64,000 nt of DNA. It comes from CAWDVK01 sp963805715. Its GTDB lineage: Bacteria; Actinomycetota; Actinomycetes; Streptosporangiales; Streptosporangiaceae. Below the pieces are notes generated by a model. That model was not told where the DNA came from. It did no database searches and saw nothing but the letters and a program-made list of their open reading frames with translations. A program made the position numbers and the translations under genes. The stretch covers positions 20,142-84,141 of the forward strand of contig CAWDVK010000015.1 of the NCBI GenBank assembly GCA_963805715.1, read 5' to 3'. How positions within the stretch are numbered: position 1 is the first letter of the stretch; each line of letters begins with the position of its first letter. Shown here piece by piece: positions 21,001 through 30,119 of this stretch.

Positions 21001-21270
21001 GCCGGCTGAGGCCCGCCGCAGGGCGGCGGTCACCAGCGCGCCGTTCGGCGCGGCGGCCGTAGCAGAGGCCTGCGTGCTGACCAGGATCGTGTTGCCGGCC
21101 GCGGACCTCAGCGACTGGCGGGCGGCGATGCCGGTGATCGTGCTGGCGAATGCCGCAGCCGCCGCGGCGGCCGTAGTGGTGAACAGCACGGTCAGGGCGA
21201 CGGCCGTGAAAGCGAGCGAGTGGGCCGTGATGTGCCGGAGCGAGGCCGGCGGCCTTCGCATATCGGACAT
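18061..21270 (-). CDS. Large FtsX-like ABC transporter permease (first of pair)
   Basis: This is a ~1069-residue permease. A first helix is at residues 20-45 (SLAFTAVALTVLFTT), followed by a long outer domain. A first FtsX cluster (SQLLIGVLILLVIAGATVTVTVRLLAM) and a second outer domain lead to a C-terminal FtsX cluster (LLAIAAAAVALACGGFVISVMTGRDRQRD) and a tail VLRVEEEQ. ATG 21270 or the ATG at 21261 could be the start; cgggaggtg lies just before. It is the first gene of a four-gene operon (permease, permease, ATPase, ATPase) transcribed away from valS. The reading is an exporter or mechanotransmission system of unknown substrate. Confidence 0.8.
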   Translation of the reverse strand: MSDMRRPPASLRHITAHSLAFTAVALTVLFTTTAAAAAAAFASTITGIAARQSLRSAAGNTILVSTQASATAAAPNGALVTAALRRASAGLPLAVTGSVQSPYLNLPSAGPGGPQRLAQIISLPGLAHHASLLSGSWPAGRGRGPVPVCVPAQPASQLRLAVGQTLALLDAPDRTTVTVRVSCIFRGRQLAAPYWSLSPVGPAGVQHSGGSLIYGPLVTSAAVMAGGQVPVGSAAWLAQPDFSRLRVPGLAALGSRIGAAAAQLTNSAALNGANVTTQLPALLGNLATALVVARSQLLIGVLILLVIAGATVTVTVRLLAMQREPEAALLAARGASRRQMAARGVSDALLLAIPAALAGPFIAAWLVPLTTRFGALARAGLRLHPGEPASAWLASAAVAAGCAVIISLPWLRQPPSPVRQRVQRGRQRAVSALAAAGADGALVVLAIAAGWQLAHYSAPVTTGIEGQVGVDPILASAPVLALSAGTLVTLRLLPLAARLADKAAARGRGLTAAVAAWQISRRPLRQTGPALLAVLAVATAVVALTENASWRHSVQSQAQFAAGADTRITLPDAGPLAVGQVAGITRAPGVQASTPAVRLPFSLQGAASATLLALDPRPAASVVALQTEVGTRALAGLLAELAPRGPAPGVPVPGLARLAVTARLDGTGMSQPGLLAQLTDAAGVSYEIPAGTLPADGRSHQLTVVVSPGRQADYPLRLVGFSLQYLQVGQRSAAASLTIESVRTAASMQGPFGSPLPAAAAPGLLALTDQSAGAPSPSGAQPAGSGIVANFRTSSSAGYYGSGPVPAALTLTAGPATGPVPALATSSFLAASGARVGRSVQVSVQGVAIPVVVVRQISRFATVTGPSGGLIVSQEALQDALRTLGQPPVPATEWWLRTSRSPVLTGLPPGSSVTSMAVLARSLSAQPLSAAPLQALLAIAAAAVALACGGFVISVMTGRDRQRDVAMLDALGARPGQVLRLLCLEQAMVAVPAAAAGLLLGVLLSLLIVPAVSLTAQAAHPDPPILVQLPWAAAIGVAVVIAAVPTLAAGLLATRRIAAAAVLRVEEEQ

Positions 21271-21489
21271 CACCTCCCGTGCTCGCCGACGCCCCGCCAG
21301 CACGCCGCCCCATCGTCATGATGCATCGGGCCCTGCGCCGTCATCGAGAGCAGTTACTCGCTTAATGCCTGTTTGTTACCGAATCGACGGCTCGCGGTGA
21401 CCACGGTCGGTGACCCCGCGGCAGCCGGCGGCGCTCAGAGAGGCCAGCAGGGCCTGCGCTGCCTGCGCTCTCTTCTAGACTCACCTGAC

Positions 21490-24174
21490 GTGAGCAACGC
21501 AACGGGCAGGGACCTGCCGCCGCAGTATGCGCCGGGCGAGGTTGAGGCACGCCGGTACGAGAGCTGGGTCGCGGCCGGCTACTTCACGGCCGACGCGGAG
21601 TCAGCCGCGCCTCCCTTCGCGATCGTGATCCCGCCGCCGAATGTCACCGGCTCGCTGCACATCGGGCATGCGCTGGATCACACCCTGATCGACGCCCTGG
21701 TCCGGCGGCGGCGGATGCAGGGCTACAACGCGCTCTGGCTGCCCGGCATGGACCACGCCGGCATCGCCACCCAGAACGTGGTGGAACGGGAACTGGCCAA
21801 GGACGGGCTGTCCCGCCATGACCTGGGCCGGGAGGCGTTCATCGACCGGGTCTGGCAGTGGAAGGAGGAGTCGGGCGGCCGGATCCTCGGCCAGATGCGC
21901 CGGCTCGGCGACGGCGTGGACTGGACCCGCGAGCGGTTCACCATGGACGAGGGCCTGTCCCGCGCCGTCCAGACCATCTTCAAGCGGCTGTTCGATGACG
22001 GCCTGATCTACCGCGCGCAGCGGATCATCAACTGGTGCCCGCGGTGCCTGACCGCGCTGTCGGACATCGAGGTGGATCATCCCGAGGACGAGGGCGAGCT
22101 GGTCTCGATCCGGTACGGGGACGGGGATGACGCGATCGTGGTCGCCACGACCCGGGTGGAGACGATGCTGGGCGACACCGCCGTCGCCGTGCACCCCGAC
22201 GATCCCCGGTACGCCCGCCTGGCCGGCCTGCGGATCGAGCTGCCGCTCACCGGCCGGAGCATCCCGATCGTCGCTGACCCGCACGTCGACCCCGAATTCG
22301 GCACCGGCGCGGTCAAGGTGACCCCGGCCCACGACCCGGACGACTTCGAGATCGGCCGCCGCCACGACCTGCCCAGCCTGGTGGTCATGGACGAGCGCGG
22401 CGTGATCACCGCCGCGGGGCCGTTTGAGGGCCTGGATCGGTTCGAGGCGCGGCCGGCCGTGCTGGCCGCGCTGCGCGCCGAGGGGCGCGTGGTGGCCGAG
22501 CGGCGGCCCTACCTGCACGCGGTCGGGCACTGCTCGCGGTGCGGCACCACGGTGGAGCCGAGGCTGTCGCTGCAGTGGTTCGTCAAGGTCGGCCCGCTGG
22601 CCAAGGCGGCGGGCGACGCGGTCCGTGACGGCCGGGTGCAGATCCACCCGCCCGAGCTCGCGGCGCGCTACTTCGACTGGGTCGACGACATGCACGACTG
22701 GTGCATCAGCCGCCAGCTGTGGTGGGGGCACCGGATCCCGGTCTGGTACGGGCCGGACGGCCAGGTGATCTGCGTCGGGCCGGGCGAGCAGCCGCCGGCC
22801 GGGGACGGCTGGAGCCAGGACGCGGATGTCCTGGACACCTGGTTCTCCTCCGCGCTGTGGCCCTTCTCCACCCTGGGCTGGCCGGACGATACCGCTGACC
22901 TGCGCACGTTCTACCCGACCAGCGTGCTGGTCACCGGCTACGACATCCTGTTCTTCTGGGTGGCCAGGATGATGCTGTTCGGCCTGTATGCGATGGCCGC
23001 CGCGGGCCCGGACGAGTCGGTCCCGTTCCGGCAGGTCGCGCTGCACGGCCTGGTGCGCGACGCGCACGGCAAGAAGATGTCGAAGACCCGCGGCAACACG
23101 GTGGACCCGCTGGACTGGATTGACCGGTTCGGCGCGGACGCCACCCGGTTCACCCTGGCCCGCGGGGCCAGCCCCGGCAGCGACGTCCCGGTCAGCGAGG
23201 ACTGGGTTGCCGGGTCCAGGAACTTCTGCAACAAGCTCTGGAACGCGACCAGGTTCGCGCTGCTCAACGGTGCCGTGGCGGGACATGGCCTGCCGGTCCG
23301 CGACCAGCTGTCGGTCCCGGACCGGTGGATCCTGTCGCGGCTCGCGTCGGTGACCGACGAGACGGACCGGCTGTTCGAGCAGTTCGAGTTCGCCAAGGCC
23401 TGCGACGTGCTGTACCACTTCGCCTGGGACGAGTTCTGTGACTGGTACCTGGAACTGGCCAAGCCGGCCCTGACCGGCGGCGACGAGGCGGCGGCGCGAG
23501 TCACCAGGATCGTGCTCGGGGAGGTGCTGGACCGGCTGCTGCGGCTTTTCCACCCGGTGATGCCGTTCGTGACCGAGGAGCTGTGGACCGCGCTGACCGG
23601 CGGCGACTCCATCGTGATCGCGCCCTGGCCGGGCGAGGCGGCACATGGTGAGGCGGCCCATGGTGAGGCTGCACCGGGCAGGCAGGGCGAGCGGTCCCCG
23701 GACTTCGATCCGGACGCCGAGCGGGAGATCGGCGCGCTGATGCGGCTGGTGACCCAGCTGCGCCGGTTCCGCTCGGATCAGGGGCTGCGGCCCACCCAGC
23801 AGGTGCCGGCCGTGCTGGGCGGCATCGAGGCCACCCCGCTGGCCCCGCACGAGGCCAGGATCCGCGCGCTGCTGCGGCTGACCGAGCCGGGCGACGGCTT
23901 CGCCCCGACGGCATCGGTGCAGGCCGAGGGGGTCGCCGTCCAGCTCGACACCATGGCAGGCCTGGACGTCGCGGCCGAGCGCCGCCGGCTGGAGAAGGAT
24001 CTCGCCGTCGCCCGCTCGGACATCGAGGCGGCGCAGCGGAAGCTGTCCAGCCAGTCGTTCCTCGACCGCGCGCCCGCCCCGGTGGTGGCCAGGAACCGGG
24101 ACCGGCTGGCCGCGGCCAGCGCGGAGGCAGCCCGGCTGACGGAGCGGCTCGCGGCCCTGCCGGCGACGCCGTGA
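21490..24174 (+). CDS. valS: Valyl-tRNA synthetase
   Basis: This is a class I aminoacyl-tRNA synthetase charging tRNA-Val, 894 residues. The HIGH motif is LHIGHA at residue 56-61 and KMSKTRG is at 529. The editing (CP1) domain lies between them ([19 protein letters not shown]). The anticodon-binding domain is followed by a C-terminal coiled coil ([25 protein letters not shown]). GTG 21490 is chosen because homology-like sequence begins there; the open frame upstream is not protein-like. A small hydrophilic repeat ([16 protein letters not shown]) is inserted near 23632-23680. The stop overlaps folC (GTGA). Confidence 0.96.
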   Translation: MSNATGRDLPPQYAPGEVEARRYESWVAAGYFTADAESAAPPFAIVIPPPNVTGSLHIGHALDHTLIDALVRRRRMQGYNALWLPGMDHAGIATQNVVERELAKDGLSRHDLGREAFIDRVWQWKEESGGRILGQMRRLGDGVDWTRERFTMDEGLSRAVQTIFKRLFDDGLIYRAQRIINWCPRCLTALSDIEVDHPEDEGELVSIRYGDGDDAIVVATTRVETMLGDTAVAVHPDDPRYARLAGLRIELPLTGRSIPIVADPHVDPEFGTGAVKVTPAHDPDDFEIGRRHDLPSLVVMDERGVITAAGPFEGLDRFEARPAVLAALRAEGRVVAERRPYLHAVGHCSRCGTTVEPRLSLQWFVKVGPLAKAAGDAVRDGRVQIHPPELAARYFDWVDDMHDWCISRQLWWGHRIPVWYGPDGQVICVGPGEQPPAGDGWSQDADVLDTWFSSALWPFSTLGWPDDTADLRTFYPTSVLVTGYDILFFWVARMMLFGLYAMAAAGPDESVPFRQVALHGLVRDAHGKKMSKTRGNTVDPLDWIDRFGADATRFTLARGASPGSDVPVSEDWVAGSRNFCNKLWNATRFALLNGAVAGHGLPVRDQLSVPDRWILSRLASVTDETDRLFEQFEFAKACDVLYHFAWDEFCDWYLELAKPALTGGDEAAARVTRIVLGEVLDRLLRLFHPVMPFVTEELWTALTGGDSIVIAPWPGEAAHGEAAHGEAAPGRQGERSPDFDPDAEREIGALMRLVTQLRRFRSDQGLRPTQQVPAVLGGIEATPLAPHEARIRALLRLTEPGDGFAPTASVQAEGVAVQLDTMAGLDVAAERRRLEKDLAVARSDIEAAQRKLSSQSFLDRAPAPVVARNRDRLAAASAEAARLTERLAALPATP

Positions 24175-25748
24175 GCAGCGGCGGGGCCGGCCCAGGCGGC
24201 GGCGGGGACGCCGTGGCGGACCGGCTGCGCGAGGTCGAGCGGGAAATCCTGGCCCGGCGCCCCGAGCACTCCATCGAGCCGTCGCTGGACCGGATCAGGG
24301 CGCTGGTGACCCTGCTGGGCGACCCGCAGCGGGCCTATCCGGTGATTCATATCACCGGCACGAACGGCAAAACGTCCACGGCCAGGATGACCGAGACGCT
24401 GCTGCGGGCCCGCGGGCTGCGGACCGGCCTGTTCACCAGCCCGCACCTGACCCGGATCCAGGAGCGGATCTGCGTGGACGGCGAGCCGCTGTCCGCCGAG
24501 CGCTTCATCGCGGCCTACGACGAGATCCGGCCCTACCTGGACCTGGTCGACGCGACCCAGCCGGTACCGCTGTCGTTCTTCGAGGTGCTGGTGGGGATGG
24601 CCTTCTCGGTCTTCGCCGACGCCCCGGTCGATCTGGCGGTCATCGAGGTGGGCATGGGCGGGACGTGGGACAACACCAACGTCGCGGACGGCACGGTCGC
24701 GGTGGTCACGCCGGTCTCCATCGATCACGCCCGGTATCTCGGCAGCACGGTCGAGGCCATCGCGACGGACAAGGCCGGGATCATCAAGCCCGACGCGGTC
24801 GCCGTGCTGGCCCAGCAGCCGCTGCCGGCCGCCGAGGCGCTGCTGCGCCGGGCCGTCGAGGTCGGCGCGTCCGTGGCCAGGGAGGGACTGGAGTTCGGCG
24901 TGCTGAGCCGTGAGCTCGCTGTCGGCGGCCAGCTGCTGTCCGTCCGCGGCCTGCTCGGCGACTACGACGACCTGTTCCTGCCGTTGTTCGGCGCCTACCA
25001 GGGCGGCAACCTGGCCTGCGCCATCGCGGCCGTCGAGGCGTTCGCCGGGGGCGCCGGGACGGCCCTTCCGGCGGCCGGCGGCGAGTCGGGTGCGGCTGGC
25101 CTGGACCGCGCCACCGGGCTGGACGACGCCACGGGCCTGGACGGGGCTACCGGGCTGGACGGGGCTACCGGGCTGGACGGCGCTACCGGGCTGGACGGCT
25201 GGGCCGGCCCGGGCGGCCACGGCGGCCGCCTGGCTGAGCCCGCGGCCCTGGACGCCGACCTGGTCAGGCAGGCCGTGGCCACGATGAGCTCGCCCGGCCG
25301 GCTGGAGATCGTGCGGCGCAGCCCGGTGGTCATCGTGGACGCCGCGCACAACCCGGCCGGGATGGCAGCCACCGTCGAGGCAGTCAGTGAGGCATTCACC
25401 TTCACCGAGCTGGTGGCCATCCTCGCCGTCGCCGAGGACAAGGACGTGCCCGGAATCCTGGACGAGCTGGAGCCCGCCGTGACCAGGCTCGTGGTGACCG
25501 CGAACTCCTCGCAGCGCTCCATGGACCCGGTGAAGCTGGGGGAGCTGGCGGTCTCGGTCCTCGGCCCGGACCGCGTGCTGGTCGCGGCCGGGCTGGACGA
25601 GGCGGTCGAGACCGGCGTGCGGCTCGCGGATGAGATGGCGGCCGAGTCTGGCCGGCCGGGCAGCGCCGGCCTGCTGGTCACCGGCTCGGTCATTACCGCC
25701 GGCGACGCGCGGCGGCTGCTGCTGAGCCCGGCTGAGGGCGACCGGTGA
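24171..25748 (+). CDS. folC: Bifunctional folylpolyglutamate/dihydrofolate synthase
   Basis: This is a Mur-ligase-like enzyme that adds glutamate to dihydropteroate and to folates. The ATP loop TGTNGKTS starts at residue 62. Other family motifs are [26 protein letters not shown]-like VSIDHA, and the C-terminal DAAHNPAGM. The GTG start overlaps the valS stop. At 525 residues it is longer than usual (~430-460). The extra length is a glycine-rich insert holding six copies of GLDxAT (25098-25199) between the N-terminal ATPase and the C-terminal Rossmann-like domain, probably a surface loop. It overlaps the next gene by GTGA. Confidence 0.95.
   Translation: MSSGGAGPGGGGDAVADRLREVEREILARRPEHSIEPSLDRIRALVTLLGDPQRAYPVIHITGTNGKTSTARMTETLLRARGLRTGLFTSPHLTRIQERICVDGEPLSAERFIAAYDEIRPYLDLVDATQPVPLSFFEVLVGMAFSVFADAPVDLAVIEVGMGGTWDNTNVADGTVAVVTPVSIDHARYLGSTVEAIATDKAGIIKPDAVAVLAQQPLPAAEALLRRAVEVGASVAREGLEFGVLSRELAVGGQLLSVRGLLGDYDDLFLPLFGAYQGGNLACAIAAVEAFAGGAGTALPAAGGESGAAGLDRATGLDDATGLDGATGLDGATGLDGATGLDGWAGPGGHGGRLAEPAALDADLVRQAVATMSSPGRLEIVRRSPVVIVDAAHNPAGMAATVEAVSEAFTFTELVAILAVAEDKDVPGILDELEPAVTRLVVTANSSQRSMDPVKLGELAVSVLGPDRVLVAAGLDEAVETGVRLADEMAAESGRPGSAGLLVTGSVITAGDARRLLLSPAEGDR
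25098..25199 (+). repeat. 18-bp minisatellite inside folC
   Basis: Five full units and one partial unit of an 18-bp repeat (ggcctggacggggctacc and variants) encode [12 protein letters not shown], three GLDGAT and GLDGW. The three central units are nearly identical at the base level, which points to recent slippage. The array keeps the folC frame. Confidence 0.85.
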
Positions 25749-26065
25749 AGCGGCTGTGCGCCGCGGTGCTGATCGCCGAGGCTGTCGTGCTCGGGCTGGC
25801 TATCCCGGTGGCCATCCATATCGAGCGCGATCGGCCCTCATCGGTGGCGCTGGCGCTCGGGGTGGCGGCGGCAGCGGCCGTGCTGTTCGCCGCGCTCGCG
25901 CGGCCGGCCGTGCGGCTGACCCTGGTGGGCGGCACCGTGCTGCAGATCTTCGTGATCGTCTCGGGCGTGATCGTGCCCGTTATGTTCTTTCTCGGCGCCC
26001 TGTTCGCGGCGCTGTGGCTGACCGGGATCTGGCTCGCCCGGCGCTGGGAGGGAATGCCGCAGTAA
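25745..26065 (+). CDS. DUF4233 membrane protein
   Basis: This is a 106-residue protein with four hydrophobic segments (LIAEAVVLGLAIPVAIHI, VALALGVAAAAAVLFAALA, LVGGTVLQIFVIVSGVIVP and FFLGALFAALWLTGIWLAR). The family is DUF4233, found directly after folC across actinobacteria, with unknown function. It starts at a GTG overlapping the folC stop, so it is translationally coupled to folate synthesis. Confidence 0.85.
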   Translation: MKRLCAAVLIAEAVVLGLAIPVAIHIERDRPSSVALALGVAAAAAVLFAALARPAVRLTLVGGTVLQIFVIVSGVIVPVMFFLGALFAALWLTGIWLARRWEGMPQ

Positions 26066-26581
26066 CGCCGCCGCCAGCTCCAGAAGCAGATCTCCAGAAG
26101 CAGATCAAGGCGCAGCTCAGGGAGCGGATCGGGGGTAGCGGGCGGAGCTGGTGCCAAGGTAGCGTGCGGAGCGAGTGCCGCGCGGCTGCCGGATCGGCCG
26201 GGCCTGGCCAGCACCGGGCTGCGGCGTGCCGGGCGAGACTGTTGCCGGGGGGCCTGTAAGCTGAGGACCTGCAGATAACGCAGTGCAGATGTCGTTACGG
26301 GGGGCTATCTCTTGGTCGCTGATAGTGATCAAATCGGCGGGTGCCAGAATGGCGTCCTGCCGGGGCACTATCGGCGGTGAGAATCCGTTGGACTGTCTGG
26401 GAGAGCGGCCAGGTTGCGCAGGCTGCCGGGCACAGCGGGCCAATAATTCAAGATCCTTTGTCCTGACGCCGTTTGAGCGGGCCGTGCCGTGGTCATGGGG
26501 AACCTGTAGCAGGACCCGGCGACCGCGCGGGAAAAGTGCAAATGACCTGGTAAAACCCAGCTGGAAGGGTTCTCGTTCCAC
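26066..26581 (+). other. 516-bp noncoding region upstream of mreB
   Basis: No convincing gene was found on either strand. In related actinobacteria ndk often sits here, and no ndk-like sequence is visible. The region contains an imperfect inverted pair taacg/cgtta around 26275-26297 and becomes less GC-rich toward mreB (gtgcaaatgacctggtaaaa). It probably holds the promoter and leader of the mreB operon. I cannot assign -10/-35 boxes with confidence. Confidence 0.5.
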
Positions 26582-27613
26582 ATGAGCAACGCACTGGCCT
26601 TTCTCGGCCGTGACATGGCTGTCGACCTCGGCACAGCGAACACCCTGGTCTATGTCCGGGGCCGCGGAATCGTGCTCAATGAGCCCTCAGTCGTCGCGCT
26701 CAATACCAACACCGGGCAGATCGTGGCCGTCGGCGTCGAGGCCAAGCGGATGATCGGCCGGACGCCCGGCAACATCGTCGCGGTGCGGCCGCTGAAGGAC
26801 GGCGTCATCGCCGACTTCAACGTCACCGAGCGCATGCTCCGGTACTTCATCCAGAAGGTGCACAAGCGCAGTCATCTGGCCAAGCCGCGGATCGTCATCG
26901 CCGTGCCCAGCGGCATCACCGGGGTGGAGCAGAGCGCGGTCAAGGAGGCCGGTCACCAGGCCGGCGCGCGCCGCGTCTACATCATCGAGGAGCCGATGGC
27001 CGCGGCGATCGGGGCCGGGCTGCCGGTGAACGAGCCCACCGGCAACATGGTGGTCGACATCGGCGGCGGCACGACGGAGGTAGCGGTCATCTCGCTCGGC
27101 GGCATCGTGACGGCGCAGTCGATCCGCGTCGGCGGCGACGAGCTGGACCAGGCCATCATCAACTTCGGCAAGAAGGAGTACTCGCTGATGCTGGGCGAGC
27201 GCACCGCCGAGGAGATCAAGATGGCGCTCGGCTCGGCCTATCCGTCGGTCGACGAGCCGAACGCGGAGATCCGCGGCCGGGACCTGGTCAGCGGCCTGCC
27301 CAAGACGATCGTCATCTCGGCCGAGGAGATCCGCCGGGCCATCGACGAGCCGGTCAGCGTGATCGTGGACGCCGTCAAGACCACGCTGGACAAGTGCCCG
27401 CCGGAGCTGGCCGGCGACGTGATGGATCGCGGCATCGCGCTGACCGGCGGGGGAGCGCTGCTGAAGGGACTGGACGAGCGGCTGCGGGAGGAGACCGGGA
27501 TGCCGATTCACCTCGCCGACAACCCGCTTGACTCGGTGGCCCTCGGCACCGGCAAGTGCGTTGAGGACTTCGACACGCTGCGCCAGGTGCTGGTGCCCGA
27601 GTCGAGACGCTAG
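26582..27613 (+). CDS. mreB: Rod shape-determining protein MreB
   Basis: This is an actin-like ATPase of 343 residues that organises cell-wall synthesis along the lateral wall or, in filamentous actinomycetes, during sporulation. The phosphate-1 motif [10 protein letters not shown] is near residue 16, phosphate-2 is [18 protein letters not shown], and the adenosine motif is [13 protein letters not shown]. The length is normal. It heads the mreB-mreC-mreD-mrdA-rodA cluster. Confidence 0.97.
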   Translation: MSNALAFLGRDMAVDLGTANTLVYVRGRGIVLNEPSVVALNTNTGQIVAVGVEAKRMIGRTPGNIVAVRPLKDGVIADFNVTERMLRYFIQKVHKRSHLAKPRIVIAVPSGITGVEQSAVKEAGHQAGARRVYIIEEPMAAAIGAGLPVNEPTGNMVVDIGGGTTEVAVISLGGIVTAQSIRVGGDELDQAIINFGKKEYSLMLGERTAEEIKMALGSAYPSVDEPNAEIRGRDLVSGLPKTIVISAEEIRRAIDEPVSVIVDAVKTTLDKCPPELAGDVMDRGIALTGGGALLKGLDERLREETGMPIHLADNPLDSVALGTGKCVEDFDTLRQVLVPESRR

Positions 27614-27697
27614 GCCGCCTCGCCGTGCGGCGCACGGCGGGTACGTGGTGGCTGGCGGACGAGCCCCCTGAGCGGGCGGCAGACTGAGGTGATCGAA

Positions 27698-28669
27698 GTG
27701 CGCGACACGAGGCGGACACGCCTGTTCCTGGGCGTGCTGCTCCTTGCCGCCCTGGCCCTTGTCGCCCTGGACTATCAGGACGGCTCCTCCTCCGTCTTCC
27801 GTGCCATCCGGCACGTCAGCGGCAGCGTCTTCGGCGGTGCCGAGCGCACGGTCAGCGCCGTGACCAGCCCGGTCGCCCGCTTCTTCGGCGGCAGCTCAGG
27901 GTCGGCGTCGAGCAGCCAGGTCACGGCGCTGCAGCAGCAGGTGATCCGGCTGCGCGCGGAGCTCAGCCAGGAGCAGCTCAGCAAGGCCGACTACGCCCAG
28001 CTGCAGCGGCTGCTGCAGCTGGCCGGCCAAGGCGGCTACCGGATCGTCGCCGCGACGGTGATCGCGATCGGCCAGGGCTACGCGCAGACGATCACGCTGG
28101 ACGCCGGCACCGATGACGGCGTGCAGCCCCAGGAGACGGTGCTGACCGGGCAGGGCCTGGTCGGCGAGGTCACCGCGGTGACGTCCCAGACCTGCACGGT
28201 CACGCTGGCCACCGATGCCTCGTCGGTGGTGGGCGTCGAGCTGGCGCCGAGCGGCCAGCTCGGCTGGGTCACCGGGCCGGGCAAGACGGCGAGCGGCACC
28301 GGCCAGCTGTCGCTGAAGGTGCTCAATGCCAGCGCGGTCCTGAAGCCGGGGGAGCAGCTGGTGACATCGGCGTCGGTGAACGACAGGCCGTTCGTCCCCG
28401 GCGTTCCGGTGGGCGTGATCAGCAAGGTGCAGAATTCGGGCGGTGCGCTGACCGGCCAGGCACTTGTCCAGCCCTACGTCGACTTCACCTCGCTGAGCGT
28501 GGTCGGGATCGTGGTGGCGCCCCCGGTGCACAATCCGAGGTTCTCGGTCCTGCCGCCCAGCCCGCGGGCCCGGCCGACGCCTACCGTGACGGTCACGGTG
28601 ACACCGGGCGCGACGCCTGGCGCGTCCGCTCCGGCCACGCCAGCCCCGGGCTCGAGCGGGGGCGGCTGA
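27698..28669 (+). CDS. mreC: Rod shape-determining protein MreC
   Basis: This is a bitopic cell-elongation scaffold protein of ~323 residues. One N-terminal transmembrane helix (LFLGVLLLAALALVALDY) is followed by a coiled coil (QVTALQQQVIRLRAELSQEQL), then the beta-rich MreC domain (VIAIGQGYAQTITLDAGTDDGVQ). The C-terminal tail is Pro/Thr/Ala-rich. GTG 27698 fits best with tgagg eight bases upstream; GTG 27689 would add three residues. It ends 1 bp before mreD. Confidence 0.92.
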   Translation: MRDTRRTRLFLGVLLLAALALVALDYQDGSSSVFRAIRHVSGSVFGGAERTVSAVTSPVARFFGGSSGSASSSQVTALQQQVIRLRAELSQEQLSKADYAQLQRLLQLAGQGGYRIVAATVIAIGQGYAQTITLDAGTDDGVQPQETVLTGQGLVGEVTAVTSQTCTVTLATDASSVVGVELAPSGQLGWVTGPGKTASGTGQLSLKVLNASAVLKPGEQLVTSASVNDRPFVPGVPVGVISKVQNSGGALTGQALVQPYVDFTSLSVVGIVVAPPVHNPRFSVLPPSPRARPTPTVTVTVTPGATPGASAPATPAPGSSGGG

Positions 28670-28670
28670 T

Positions 28671-30119
28671 ATGCGCCGGATCGTGGCGACCGCAGTCGCC
28701 GTCGCTGCCGCGCTGCTGCTTCAGCTCACCCTGATCAACAGGCTGCACCTGCCCGGCGGCGGCACGCCCGACCTGGTGCTCCTGCTGGTCGCGGCCGTGG
28801 GCCTGGCCGGCGGCCCGGTGCCGGGCATGACCACGGGCTTCATCGCCGGGCTCAGCCTGGACCTGGCCGCGTCGGCTAGCCAGCTGATCGGCGAGTACGC
28901 CCTGGTGTTCTGCCTGATCGGCTGGGCGTGCGGCCGGCTGCGCGGCACCGTGGCCCGCTCGGCTGTGCTGCCGATCGTGATCGCCGCGGCGGCCGCCGCG
29001 ATCGGCGAGGTGCTGGTGGCCGTGCTGGGAATCGCGCTCGATCCGGCCCAGGTCACTCTGGCCGCGGTCCGGCAGGTGCTCCCCGCCGCGGTCATCTACG
29101 ACATGGCCCTCAGCCCGTTCGTGCTGTACCTGGTGCTGCTGGTGAGCGCGTCGCTGAGCGGCCCGCTGGCCGGGGTGGCCCGGCCGGCGGGCGGCGGGGC
29201 TGCCGCGACCGCACTGCCCGGCAGCGGCGGGCTGGCGGGCAGCAGCGGCGGCCCGGCGCTGCTGGGCCGGGCTAGCTGGCTGGCCGGGCCGCCCGCGTCG
29301 CGCCGGGCGCGCAAGCAGGCGGCCCGGCGCGGGCTGCGGCTCGGCCGCGGGTCCGCCCGGCCGGGAGACGGCTGGGTGGGCGGCGGACCGCCGGGCCGGG
29401 TCACGCCCGGCCAGCCGCGCAGGCCGGGGAACGCGCCGAAGCTGCGGCCCGGGGCCGGAGTGGCCGGCTCGGCCGTGGCCGGCCAGGTGCGCCGGGCACT
29501 GCCAGCCCGGCCGGTCAACCTGAAGCTGGCATCGGGTCGCCGGCGCGGCGGCCCGGCCGGCACCGGCCAGCGCCCCGGGCTGCCTGGCGGCGCCGGCGCC
29601 GGGACCTATTCAGCGGGCCGCGGGCTCGGCCTCGGGGCCAAGCCGGTAGATCTGCGGCTGGGCTCCTCCCGCCGCCGGGGCGGAGTCATCGGCGGCGGCC
29701 TGCTGGGCGCGGGCACGGGCACCCGGCGGCCTGCGGCTCAGCCGAAATTCCGGGCGCATCCGGGCAAGCCGAGCCGGACTGCCCTGGGCGGCAGCGCGGC
29801 CGGCGGCGTTCTCGACCAGCAGGCCCTCCGCGCGATCCGCCGCCGTAAGGGGCGATCACCGCGGCTGCGGCTGGCCAGCGGCCGGCGCGGCGACGGGGTG
29901 CTGGGCAGCCCGCTGGCCGGCCGCTCGCTGACCGGCCGCGCGTCCCGGCCGGCCCCGGCGGTGCCGCGTTTCCGCTCGCGGCCGCTGGGCAGCGGTCAGC
30001 TCCCGGCCGGGAAACATCCCCGGTTCGGTTTCGGCCGCCTGTCCTTCCGGGCCCGCAGGCGCGGCGGGCGGGCCCGCGTCTGGAAGATCGCCAGCAAGCG
30101 AACGGGAGGTCTGCGATGA
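28671..30119 (+). CDS. mreD: Rod shape-determining protein MreD with a long basic repetitive C-terminal extension
   Basis: Residues 1-165 are a normal MreD: five to six hydrophobic helices, with PDLVLLLVAAVGL and YDMALSPFVLYLVLLV. The family is usually ~160-220 residues, but this protein has 482. The extra ~300 residues are Gly/Arg/Pro-rich, hydrophilic and probably disordered and cytoplasmic. They contain spaced copies of a motif like LxLxSGRRRGG (LKLASGRRRGG, LRLGSSRRRGG, LRLASGRRGDG, LSFRARRRGG). The stop overlaps the start of mrdA (ATGA). The frame of the extension is supported because it ends exactly at that coupling site. The role of the tail is unknown. Confidence 0.88.
   Translation: MRRIVATAVAVAAALLLQLTLINRLHLPGGGTPDLVLLLVAAVGLAGGPVPGMTTGFIAGLSLDLAASASQLIGEYALVFCLIGWACGRLRGTVARSAVLPIVIAAAAAAIGEVLVAVLGIALDPAQVTLAAVRQVLPAAVIYDMALSPFVLYLVLLVSASLSGPLAGVARPAGGGAAATALPGSGGLAGSSGGPALLGRASWLAGPPASRRARKQAARRGLRLGRGSARPGDGWVGGGPPGRVTPGQPRRPGNAPKLRPGAGVAGSAVAGQVRRALPARPVNLKLASGRRRGGPAGTGQRPGLPGGAGAGTYSAGRGLGLGAKPVDLRLGSSRRRGGVIGGGLLGAGTGTRRPAAQPKFRAHPGKPSRTALGGSAAGGVLDQQALRAIRRRKGRSPRLRLASGRRGDGVLGSPLAGRSLTGRASRPAPAVPRFRSRPLGSGQLPAGKHPRFGFGRLSFRARRRGGRARVWKIASKRTGGLR

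Noticed and set aside
21304..21489. T-box or other leader riboswitch before valS
   Set aside because: No T-box consensus or stable stem set could be recognised, and the region is short.
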